Source: Opitutia bacterium UBA7350
GTDB taxonomy: Bacteria > Verrucomicrobiota > Verrucomicrobiia > Opitutales > Coraliomargaritaceae
Length of the DNA: 14,163 nt
NCBI GenBank assembly: GCA_002470925.1
Contig: DKOX01000122.1
Location: forward strand, 1-14,163
Reading direction: 5' to 3'
The notes below the pieces were generated by a model. That model made no database searches, had not been told where the DNA came from, and was given only the letters and a program-made list of their open reading frames with translations. Below are positions 7,282-13,432 of the stretch, in pieces. The position numbers and the translations under genes were made by a program. How positions within the stretch are numbered: the first letter of the stretch is position 1; every line of letters starts with the position of its first letter.

Positions 7282-8121
7282 CTAGAGCGATGGGCCAAGA
7301 GCGAGCGCCTCCAGCATCGGTGCCACTTGCACCAGCAATTCATCGTGGATCTTCCCGTTCGTAACAACCGTCCCCTCATCCTTAAAAATATCCAGTACCC
7401 CGCCCGACATATTGCTGAGGGTCGCCCCGGCCTCACGCGCGATCACCACCCCTGCAGCAGCATCCCAAGGCTTGAGCGACATTTCGTAATAGCCGGCAAA
7501 ACGCCCATCTGCTACAAAGCAAAAATCCAGAGAAGCGGCCCCTAATCGACGCACCCCGCCTGCCTCTCGCAGCATATTCGCCAAAGCCCGCGCGATCGGC
7601 TCGGCCCGGCGGGCCCGATCATAAGGAAAGCCCGTAACGACCAATCCAGCTTGTAGCGGTGCCTTCTCATTCACCTGGATGGGGCAACCATTACAACGTG
7701 CACCCCCATTCAATTCACCACGATAACGCAGCCCCAACGCCGGACCCGAAACGACCCCGCCGACTGGCTCGCCGTCATACAGGATCCCAATTGAAATCGC
7801 CCACATCGGGATGCGATTCGCGAAATTGGTCGTCCCGTCAATCGGATCCAGAACCCAGCAAAACCCCTTCTGCGGAACCATCTCCTGTTCGCCGCCTTCC
7901 TCCCCGATGATCTGGTCATCCGGGAACTGCCCCTCAATGAATGCAACGAGCCGTGCCTGACTCGCAACATCACCCTCCGTCACCAGATCAAAGGCATTCG
8001 TCTTCGTCTCAATTCCAAAATCCCCGGCCTGCAAATCCATCAAGAATTGCTCCAGCTCGGGCAACATGCCTTCAACCGCATCCAAACGTGCCTTCACTCC
8101 TACTTGTAGTTTTTTATCCAT
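7282..8121 (-). CDS. suhB: Inositol monophosphatase family protein (SuhB-like)
   Basis: A 279-residue member of the lithium-sensitive, Mg-dependent phosphatase superfamily. The metal site is intact: E74/E75 in IGEEGG, D92-P-I-D95-G-T-T in WVLDPIDGTTNF, and W219-D220-AAAG near the C-terminus. These residues define inositol monophosphatases, which release phosphate from inositol-1-phosphate; relatives act on PAP/bisphosphates (CysQ), fructose-1,6-bisphosphate or histidinol phosphate, so the substrate is not settled by sequence. The DPIDGTTNFANRIP wording and length suit SuhB/IMPase best. The ATG at 8121 is the first in frame, followed by MDKKLQVGV; a promoter with TATAAG is visible upstream. 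A tRNA gene follows on the same strand. Confidence 0.85.
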   Translation of the reverse strand: MDKKLQVGVKARLDAVEGMLPELEQFLMDLQAGDFGIETKTNAFDLVTEGDVASQARLVAFIEGQFPDDQIIGEEGGEQEMVPQKGFCWVLDPIDGTTNFANRIPMWAISIGILYDGEPVGGVVSGPALGLRYRGELNGGARCNGCPIQVNEKAPLQAGLVVTGFPYDRARRAEPIARALANMLREAGGVRRLGAASLDFCFVADGRFAGYYEMSLKPWDAAAGVVIAREAGATLSNMSGGVLDIFKDEGTVVTNGKIHDELLVQVAPMLEALALGPSL

Positions 8122-8123
8122 AA

Positions 8124-8139
8124 GATTTAACGATTTAAC
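8124..8139 (-). repeat. Tandem 8-base repeat in the suhB leader
   Basis: GATTTAAC occurs twice in direct succession on the + strand (8124-8131 and 8132-8139). It lies a few bases before the suhB start codon and inside its predicted untranslated leader. The function is unknown and it may be chance in AT-rich sequence. Confidence 0.5.
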
Positions 8140-8155
8140 CCCTCGAGCCGGATCG

Positions 8156-8185
8156 CTTATAATTAAAATCGAATGACGAGCGCAA
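8156..8185 (-). promoter_or_regulatory. Candidate suhB promoter
   Basis: On the minus strand TTGCGC (8180-8185) is followed after 18 bases by TATAAG (8156-8161), a 5/6 match to the -10 consensus within an AT-rich tract. The predicted start near 8149 gives a leader of about 28 bases. It lies in the 72-base gap between the BtuF-like gene and suhB. Confidence 0.45.
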
Positions 8186-8193
8186 GGATTCCC

Positions 8194-9078
8194 TTAGGGA
8201 AATTCAGCCCGCACTTCTGAAAATCGATGTAGGGCCTCAAGCGCCCGAAACCCCGGAACCGAAAGGGCATTGCCCCCTATGAAATAAACCCGCCCGTTCC
8301 GAATCGCCGAAACCTGACTCCATAGCGCACTCGACTGCAAGCGTTGCAATTCCAATTCACCCGATTCCGCCTCCCCATCTCCCGCGATAAAAATGACTTC
8401 GGGATCCTGACGGATCAACCATTCCAAATTCAACTGCGGCCATGCCACCGGTGCCGTATTCGCAATATTACTAAACCCGGCCCGCTCCACTAAGGCACTC
8501 GGGAAAGTCCCCTTTCCCGCACTGAAATACGGCGCGTCACATCCATACAAAATACAGGCACGCGGGGCTGCACCAGCATGGGCTTCGCCCTTTGCGGTCA
8601 AGTCCGCTAACGCCCCCGCGAATAAACCCACCATCCACTCCGCTTCCGCATTCTGATCCAGCAACGCCCCTACACGCCGCAACGCTTCCGTAATATCCTC
8701 AAGCCGGTCCGCCCTCAGACGAACCACCCGCATCCCCAAATCCTCCAAGCGGCGCATGACATCCACTGGGGTTAAAGACGTCATCACAACCAGATCCGGA
8801 TTGAGCGAAACTATCTTTTCCAGATTCGGCATATCGATTCGCCCGACTGATTCCACCGCTAAGGCAACTGCGGGGAAATCACAATTTTTTGAACGACCCA
8901 CCAAGCGATCCTCCGCATCAAGCGCATAGACAACTTCAGTGATACTTGGCGCCAGACTAACCAAACGCTGAACCGGTTCATTGTCACTCAGCGCCTCCGT
9001 TTTGGCCGCTCCGCAGGCGCTTGAAAACAGCATCCCCGCAAACAACAGGCGCGGCAGGATTTGCTTCACTGATTGCAT
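8194..9078 (-). CDS. BtuF-like periplasmic substrate-binding protein
   Basis: A 294-residue protein of the cobalamin/Fe(III)-siderophore binding family (Peripla_BP_2 fold, two lobes joined by a long helix). The N-terminus is a signal sequence (hydrophobic residues about 7-18) ending in FSSAC with C22, an imperfect lipobox, so it is probably a lipoprotein. RLVSLAPSITEVVYAL, LVGRSKNCDFP, PNLEKIVSLNPDLVV and a C-terminal GRVYFI..NALSVPG are family hallmarks and resemble BtuF of vitamin B12 uptake. No permease or ATPase gene is adjacent. The ATG at 9078 was chosen because it begins the signal sequence; an ATG at 9087 is also possible. It overlaps the Fur-family gene by 13 bases, suggesting coupling and possibly metal-related cargo. 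The ligand (cobalamin, heme or siderophore) is not determinable. Confidence 0.8.
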   Translation of the reverse strand: MQSVKQILPRLLFAGMLFSSACGAAKTEALSDNEPVQRLVSLAPSITEVVYALDAEDRLVGRSKNCDFPAVALAVESVGRIDMPNLEKIVSLNPDLVVMTSLTPVDVMRRLEDLGMRVVRLRADRLEDITEALRRVGALLDQNAEAEWMVGLFAGALADLTAKGEAHAGAAPRACILYGCDAPYFSAGKGTFPSALVERAGFSNIANTAPVAWPQLNLEWLIRQDPEVIFIAGDGEAESGELELQRLQSSALWSQVSAIRNGRVYFIGGNALSVPGFRALEALHRFSEVRAEFP

Positions 9079-9434
9079 GCCCCGCATATGCCCGAATAGA
9101 TAACCTCCCCGCCCGTAACAACATAACCCTTCGGCGCCCGCGGCGGCGGCAACTGCATCACACAATCCAAATCATAAACCCGATTGCACTTCCGGCAAAT
9201 AAAATGCGGGTGCTCTCGACCCGAGGGCAATTCATAGCGGCGTGGTTGGCCCGGAAAATCCACCCCGACTAAATCAAACGCTTCGGAAAATTTGCGAATC
9301 GCGAGATTAAGAGTGGAAGACCCGAGGCGCGGAATCTTCTTACGAGCCAATGACAGGATTTCATCTCGCGTGAGCGGACGCTTTGCCTCCTGCAAAACTT
9401 CCAATATCGCATCCCGCTGTTTCGTCTGAAGAAT
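9066..9434 (-). CDS. Fur-family metalloregulator with non-canonical start
   Basis: A ferric-uptake-regulator family repressor. The DNA-binding winged helix covers QTKQRDAILEVLQ, RPLTRDEIL and STLNLAIRKF. The dimerisation domain carries EHPHFICRKC and a terminal CGAC, the two CxxC pairs of the structural zinc site. It could sense Fe, Zn or peroxide; the sequence does not decide. No ATG or GTG exists in frame between the upstream stop (9461-9463) and the helix-turn-helix. The first standard start is TTG at 9404 (112 residues), which would remove the conserved QR-A-I-L helix. I place the start at ATT 9434, because AAAGGA lies 10 bases before it and translation from there restores that helix (122 residues). 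The gene follows panD by 17 bases and overlaps the BtuF-like gene. Confidence 0.82.
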   Translation of the reverse strand: MLQTKQRDAILEVLQEAKRPLTRDEILSLARKKIPRLGSSTLNLAIRKFSEAFDLVGVDFPGQPRRYELPSGREHPHFICRKCNRVYDLDCVMQLPPPRAPKGYVVTGGEVIYSGICGACNQ

Positions 9435-9444
9435 CTGAGGTCCG

Positions 9445-9450
9445 TCCTTT
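9445..9450 (-). promoter_or_regulatory. Shine-Dalgarno AAAGGA of the Fur-family gene
   Basis: AAAGGA on the minus strand starts two bases after the panD stop codon and stands 10 bases before the ATT at 9434. It is 40 bases from the TTG at 9404, too far to serve it. It is the main reason to place the Fur start upstream of that TTG. Confidence 0.45.
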
Positions 9451-9451
9451 C

Positions 9452-9841
9452 TTATTGTTTAATATCCTTCGCAAGCAGCACCTTTTCCTTCGGCACCGCA
9501 GTGCGGTTGCCTTCCGAAAGGAGCAAAACTTGCGGCTTCCAGTGCTCCGCCTCTTCCGCCTCAAACGCTCCAAATGCCATAATCACCAGCAAATCCCCCA
9601 ACTCGCCCTTGTGAGCCGCCGCACCATTGAGGGCGATGCAATGCGAACCACGCGGTGCCTCGATCGCATAGGTTTCGAAACGCTTCCCGTTGCTGATATT
9701 ACCCACCAGAATTTTCTCATAGGGCCGCAAGCCCACCGCCTGCATGAAATCTGCGTCGATCGCCAAACTGCCTTCATAGTGAAGGGCCTGATCCGTCACT
9801 TCTGCACGCAATAACTTCGATTTGAGTAGAGTAATTTGCAT
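9452..9841 (-). CDS. panD: Aspartate 1-decarboxylase proenzyme
   Basis: A 129-residue PanD, which decarboxylates aspartate to beta-alanine for pantothenate and coenzyme A. The proenzyme cuts itself between G24 and S25 (HYEGSL), and S25 becomes the pyruvoyl cofactor. K9, R54, Y58 and N72 (LNGAAAH) are in the same positions as in E. coli PanD (126 residues), so it should be active. The ATG at 9841 gives the typical MQITLLKSKLLRAEVT opening. It heads a unit with the Fur-family gene and the BtuF-like gene. Self-processing PanD in some bacteria needs PanZ; none is visible here. There is no other pantothenate gene in the window. Confidence 0.97.
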   Translation of the reverse strand: MQITLLKSKLLRAEVTDQALHYEGSLAIDADFMQAVGLRPYEKILVGNISNGKRFETYAIEAPRGSHCIALNGAAAHKGELGDLLVIMAFGAFEAEEAEHWKPQVLLLSEGNRTAVPKEKVLLAKDIKQ

Positions 9842-9856
9842 CTCTTAAAACGTGAA

Positions 9857-9886
9857 ATTTAAAACACCGTTGTCGGAACTTGGCAA
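9857..9886 (-). promoter_or_regulatory. Candidate promoter of panD-fur-btuF unit
   Basis: In the 70-base gap upstream of panD the minus strand has TTGCCA (9881-9886, 5/6) and, 18 bases on, TTAAAT (9857-9862, 4/6) inside an AT-rich stretch. The surrounding genes have far higher GC. The predicted start near 9850 gives a leader of about 10 bases with only a weak AAGAG before the ATG. No obvious Fur-box palindrome overlaps it. Confidence 0.4.
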
Positions 9887-9911
9887 TTTTAAATGCATAC
9901 AGGCTTCACTT

Positions 9912-10634
9912 TCACCAGATGCCCAATCCTTCCAGTTGCGCGCTCGCCTGTTCAGCCCAGCCACGATTCGCCGCCGGGCTCGCCGGGCTGGGATGCAGAA
10001 TCCGGCCCACCCGTACAGAACAACCCGCCAGCGCCTCCCTCGCCTGCTGCTCCGCAAACGCACCCACCCCAATCACCCAGTCCGGCTCCAGCGCGGCGAC
10101 CACCGCCCGCAATTGCGCGGCGCAAAGTACCCCCAAGGCCTCTGCCTCCGCCGCCGGCAGTTTGTCCGGGGTGCGGTTTTTTCCCGAGGCTTCCATGAAA
10201 ACCAAAGGACAATAATTTGCCACAAAATGATCGGCAAAGAACGCATCCGCGGTGCCAAAACGGTCCTTGAAGGCACCCCACAAACGGCGCCCGCTCACCT
10301 CGCTGCGCTGGCAGGCAAACCCTTCGATCGGGCGCTTTGGGTGCACTACCGGTGGCTGCTCAACCGGAGCTTCAACTCCCACCCAATCGCGCACTAGCGC
10401 AATCTCCCCAAACGGCACCCCGCATTGCGCCATCCCAAACGGCCCGGGATTCATCCCGAGGAAAATCACCTCTTTCTTTCCCCGCGCGTGCAAGCGCAGG
10501 TATTGCTCGTGCGCCGCCCAGGCATAACGCAAGGGATTGTAAACCACCTCCGTTGGTGGCGCAAAATCCAGTGCGTCCACTCCATCAGCGAGTTCCCGCG
10601 CCGCCCGCACCATCGCATCCACCGGATCAGGCAT
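9912..10634 (-). CDS. SMUG1-type uracil-DNA glycosylase
   Basis: A 240-residue protein of the single-strand-selective monofunctional uracil-DNA glycosylase (SMUG1, family 3) type, which removes uracil and oxidised pyrimidines from DNA to start base-excision repair. Motif 1 is LGMNPGPFGMAQ.GVPFGE, nearly identical to animal SMUG1, with the catalytic Asn at N62. Motif 2 is LHPSP.SPAAN with H214. One difference is Cys in place of Thr after GMAQ. The frame is open to a TTG at 10685, but the ATG at 10634 overlaps the previous stop by 8 bases and is preferred. SMUG1 is common in animals and patchy in bacteria. It is the last gene of the folate-centred unit, right after the Rdx-like gene. Confidence 0.92.
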   Translation of the reverse strand: MPDPVDAMVRAARELADGVDALDFAPPTEVVYNPLRYAWAAHEQYLRLHARGKKEVIFLGMNPGPFGMAQCGVPFGEIALVRDWVGVEAPVEQPPVVHPKRPIEGFACQRSEVSGRRLWGAFKDRFGTADAFFADHFVANYCPLVFMEASGKNRTPDKLPAAEAEALGVLCAAQLRAVVAALEPDWVIGVGAFAEQQAREALAGCSVRVGRILHPSPASPAANRGWAEQASAQLEGLGIW

Positions 10635-10923
10635 CGCGGCTCTCCTCTTTTCGATCGCTGTGCCCCAAGTCCCGCTCCGGTGCAATCCGGTCGCGCAACA
10701 ACTGTTTCAGTTCCTTCATCTCCGGGAAACGACCCGCCGCCGCCCGGTCCCAAAGAACCTCACCCGCCAAACGAACCGTGAAACGTCCTCCCGTTTCCGA
10801 GGGCCGCAAACGCACCGCCAACAGTTCTGCTTCAAAAGTCGTCAACAATTCCTGCGCCGTCCAAGCCGCCCGCATTAACCAGCGGCAACCCGGGCAATAT
10901 TCAATCTCCACCTCCGGTTTCAT
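10627..10923 (-). CDS. SelW/SelT-like (Rdx family) CxxC protein
   Basis: A 98-residue protein of the Rdx/SelT-SelW-SelH family, thioredoxin-like folds that in animals carry selenocysteine and are thought to act in redox control. The redox motif YCPGCRW sits at C10-C13; here both positions are cysteine, so no selenocysteine is used. The rest follows the bacterial Rdx pattern: LAQELL-like helix (AAWTAQELLTTF), a strand ending in FTVRLAGEVLW, then FPEMKELKQLLRDRIAPERDLGHSDR. The start ATG forms an ATGA overlap with the folK stop, and its own stop overlaps the SMUG1 start. The function is unknown; thiol-disulfide exchange is the inference from the fold. Confidence 0.88.
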   Translation of the reverse strand: MKPEVEIEYCPGCRWLMRAAWTAQELLTTFEAELLAVRLRPSETGGRFTVRLAGEVLWDRAAAGRFPEMKELKQLLRDRIAPERDLGHSDRKEESRDA

Positions 10924-11432
10924 CTTTCAGCAGACTGCGCCTCCAGTTGTGCCGCGTAAAGCTCAAGTTCATACTCCGGCAAGGCCGCCACGATCGCAGC
11001 AATGCCACGGCCCCCGATCTCCAAATCCGGCGCGATGTCCAATAAGGGTTGCGCCACGAAATCCCGCTCCGTAATCCGCGGATGCGGCAAAACGAGCTGC
11101 GCGGCCTGCCGCTGTTCCTCCCCAAAAAGCAGGACATCCAAATCAATGATGCGCGGTTTCCACGAAGCCGCCCGCTCGCGGCCCAGCATCGCCTCCACCG
11201 AGAGACAGGTCTCCAGCAAGGCCTCCGCATCCAATACCGTTTCAAATTCCACCACCGCATTTAAAAATGATGCGGCCTCGCCCATACCCACCGCCCGATT
11301 CTCATAAACCGGACTCGTCTTGAGGCAGCGCATTTGCCCATCCTCCGTCAAATGGCGCAACGCCGCCTGCATCGTTCCCAAACGATCGCCCACGTTACTC
11401 CCAAAAGCCACGAAAGCTCGCGTTAACGGCAT
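10920..11432 (-). CDS. folK: HPPK: 6-hydroxymethyl-dihydropterin pyrophosphokinase
   Basis: A 170-residue FolK, which transfers pyrophosphate from ATP to 6-hydroxymethyl-7,8-dihydropterin, the step before dihydropteroate synthase. Motifs in order: FGSNVGDR (10-17), SPVYEN, LNAVVEFET, LGRERA.SWKPR, the Mg-binding IIDLDVLLFG with D97 and D99, and LPHPRITERDFV..PLLDIAPD. Length and all key residues are normal. The frame extends to a TTG at 11453, but the ATG at 11432 gives the typical MPLTRAFVAFGSN opening and overlaps the folB stop by 10 bases. Its TGA overlaps the ATG of the Rdx-like gene in an ATGA junction. Confidence 0.96.
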   Translation of the reverse strand: MPLTRAFVAFGSNVGDRLGTMQAALRHLTEDGQMRCLKTSPVYENRAVGMGEAASFLNAVVEFETVLDAEALLETCLSVEAMLGRERAASWKPRIIDLDVLLFGEEQRQAAQLVLPHPRITERDFVAQPLLDIAPDLEIGGRGIAAIVAALPEYELELYAAQLEAQSAER

Positions 11433-11791
11433 TGCGTCACCTCCGCCGAGCAATACTCAAAAATCCCGGGGATCGGCGCGGAGGGCTTGCATACCTTCAC
11501 CCCCACTTCACGCACCTTCTCAAAATCCGCGAGCACCCGTTCCGCAATGACCTCCGCCGCCCTCTCAATCAAGCGATAGCGCGTCCCCGTAAAAATCCGC
11601 TCCACCAGGGCGTAGACCTCCGCATAATTGACGGTCGATTCCACCGCATCACTTTCAAAACTCATCTCGGGATCCAACTCCAGAACCACGTCCACCGAGA
11701 AACGCTGCCCGAGTTTCGCCTCCTCCGGTAAGACTCCGTGGTGTGCGAAAAATTCCAAGCCCCTTAATTCAATCTTGGTTCTTTTTTTCAT
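11423..11791 (-). CDS. folB: Dihydroneopterin aldolase
   Basis: A 122-residue FolB, which cleaves 7,8-dihydroneopterin to 6-hydroxymethyl-dihydropterin and glycolaldehyde, supplying FolK. Recognisable residues are HHGVLPEE with E23, GQRFSVDV, TVNYAEVY with Y56, LIERAAEVIAE with E76, and the catalytic lysine K102 in CKPSAPI. The family length is about 120. It overlaps folP by 23 bases at its start and folK by 10 bases at its end, so expression of the three should be coupled. No Shine-Dalgarno is evident before the ATG. Confidence 0.96.
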   Translation of the reverse strand: MKKRTKIELRGLEFFAHHGVLPEEAKLGQRFSVDVVLELDPEMSFESDAVESTVNYAEVYALVERIFTGTRYRLIERAAEVIAERVLADFEKVREVGVKVCKPSAPIPGIFEYCSAEVTQCR

Positions 11792-12617
11792 GGCAGCAGT
11801 AATTCAGAACATCGGCGAGTTCACGATTTTCCCGCACATCGTGCACACGTAAAAAAGCAACCTCAGCCTGAATCGCCCTCGCCGAGGTGCCCAGGGTTCC
11901 GCTGTCCCGCTCCTTCGGATTCTCGATCTTCAACAACCGCGCCAACATCGATTTCCGCGAGGCCCCCAGCAAGAGCGGGTAGCCCGCCGCGTGCAGGTCC
12001 TCCAGTCGCCGCATCACTTCCCAATTCTCCTCGTAGGTTTTCCCAAACCCCAATCCCGGGTCCAGAATGATGGATTCCGCTGCCACCCCTGCCGCCAGAA
12101 CCCGCGCCACCGAGACTTCCCAAAATTTCAAAATTGACTCAATCACATCTCCCTTGCCCGCCTCCTCGGCGGGGCGATTGTGCATCAATATACAAGCTGC
12201 CTTCGCCGCGCCCATCACGTCTGCCATCGCCGGATCACCCTGCGCACCGCAAACGTCATTTATGATGTCTGCGCCTGCCGCCAGTGCGGCGGCGGCCACC
12301 CCGCTTTTGGAGGTGTCCACCGAGATCAAGGCGGAGGTCTCGCTCCGAACCCGTTCAATAAAGGGAACCACCCGCTGCAACTCCTCCGCCTCCGGGACTG
12401 GTTCAAAACCCGGGCGAGTGGATTCCCCGCCGATGTCGATGATCTCGGCACCCGCCGCCGTCATCTCATGAAAATGCTCCTGTGCTGCCTCCAGATTGTT
12501 GTAATCCCCCCCATCTGAAAAAGAATCCGGGGTTAAATTCAAAATGCCCGCCAAATATGTGCGCTGACCCAAAGGTAAATCCTGGCGGGAGGTGTGGAAT
12601 ATTTTTACTGCAGACAT
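11769..12617 (-). CDS. folP: Dihydropteroate synthase
   Basis: A 282-residue FolP, joining p-aminobenzoate to the pterin pyrophosphate to give dihydropteroate; it is the sulfonamide target. The barrel motifs are present: GILNLTPDSFSDGG (24-37) with N27, GAEIIDIGGESTRPG (56-70), ISVDTS with D101, DIINDV with N120, LMH, ILDPGLGFGK with D186, GASRKS with K222, and the final RVHDVRE (257-263). The frame is open to 12680, but the ATG at 12617 shares one base with the pabC stop (TGATG), the normal coupled junction, and gives the family length. Substitutions tied to sulfonamide resistance cannot be judged by eye. Confidence 0.97.
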   Translation of the reverse strand: MSAVKIFHTSRQDLPLGQRTYLAGILNLTPDSFSDGGDYNNLEAAQEHFHEMTAAGAEIIDIGGESTRPGFEPVPEAEELQRVVPFIERVRSETSALISVDTSKSGVAAAALAAGADIINDVCGAQGDPAMADVMGAAKAACILMHNRPAEEAGKGDVIESILKFWEVSVARVLAAGVAAESIILDPGLGFGKTYEENWEVMRRLEDLHAAGYPLLLGASRKSMLARLLKIENPKERDSGTLGTSARAIQAEVAFLRVHDVRENRELADVLNYCCHEKKNQD

Positions 12618-13432
12618 CAGGGAATGATAGAAGCGCTTTGTTCCGCCAAGGCAAGCCGCGCCTGCAATGAATCTAGCCACCCCTGCTCCAAACCACCGCT
12701 TTCAAAAACCGCTTCCACCGAGGCCACTGGAACAATTCCCGCCACCGAATTCGTTAAAAAAACGACCTCCGCATCTCCTAGATCCTCGGGCACATAATCC
12801 CCCTCACGGGTTTCCAGATTTTCTTCTGCCGCCAAACGCAGGACTTCCGCACGAATCACCCCGGGCAAAATCCCACTCGCCAAAGCCGGAGTGTGGACCA
12901 CTCCCGCCTTCAGAAAAAAGAGATTCGCAACACAGGCCTCCGCCAAATGACCCGAGGTATTTAAACGCAGGCAATCGTAAAACCCTGCAGCCCGTGCCCG
13001 ACGCCACAGCGCCATCGCCTCCATATAATTATGCGATTTATGCCCCGCCAACAAAGAGGTCGGATTCAGCCGCGTCACGCTTTCCAACTGCAGACGCACC
13101 GGTCCGGAAACGGGGTCCGGTTCCTTTCGCCCATAAATATACAATACGCAGGCATGGCCCTGCCGCACCAAGGATAGCTTCACAATACCCGACTCGCGTC
13201 CCTCCGCCGCCAACCATTCACGCAGCGCCGCCAGCACCGCCTCCTCTTTCGGGAGGACGAAGCCCAACGCAGCTGCAGAGGCCGTCAAGCGCGCCCAGTG
13301 CGCCCGCCAAAAACACAACCCGCCCGCCCTCAACTTGATCGTTTCAAAGAGACCCTCCCCATAGGCAAAAGCTCTGTCACCGGGTTCCAGTGCAAGGCTC
13401 CCTCCCCTTCCAATTTTTATGATGGCTGACAT
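12617..13432 (-). CDS. pabC: Aminodeoxychorismate lyase (class IV PLP enzyme)
   Basis: A 271-residue class IV aminotransferase-fold protein. By context it is the lyase that turns 4-amino-4-deoxychorismate into p-aminobenzoate and pyruvate. The PLP lysine is K132 in AGHKSHNY, the cofactor glutamate E165 is in LAEACVANLFF, and the phosphate-binding SGILPGVIR segment follows. GDRAFAYGEGLFET near the N-terminus is also class-typical. Branched-chain and D-amino acid aminotransferases share these motifs, so the PabC call rests on position: the gene overlaps pabB upstream by 16 bases and folP downstream by one. The ATG at 13432 starts directly before the first beta strand. Confidence 0.9.
   Translation of the reverse strand: MSAIIKIGRGGSLALEPGDRAFAYGEGLFETIKLRAGGLCFWRAHWARLTASAAALGFVLPKEEAVLAALREWLAAEGRESGIVKLSLVRQGHACVLYIYGRKEPDPVSGPVRLQLESVTRLNPTSLLAGHKSHNYMEAMALWRRARAAGFYDCLRLNTSGHLAEACVANLFFLKAGVVHTPALASGILPGVIRAEVLRLAAEENLETREGDYVPEDLGDAEVVFLTNSVAGIVPVASVEAVFESGGLEQGWLDSLQARLALAEQSASIIP

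Noticed and set aside
8184..8201. Small inverted repeats around the BtuF-like stop codon (AAGG/CCTT and TTCCC/GGGAA) as a terminator
   Set aside because: Stems are only 4-5 bp, they compete with each other, and no T tract follows on the minus strand.
10337..11074. A 245-codon + strand open frame across the SMUG1, Rdx and folK genes
   Set aside because: It is Pro/Arg/Ser-rich with no domain, and overlaps three well-supported genes on the other strand; a shadow of their GC-rich codons.
12667..13338. A 223-codon Pro-rich + strand open frame opposite pabC
   Set aside because: The composition is that of an antisense shadow, and pabC has all class IV PLP motifs.
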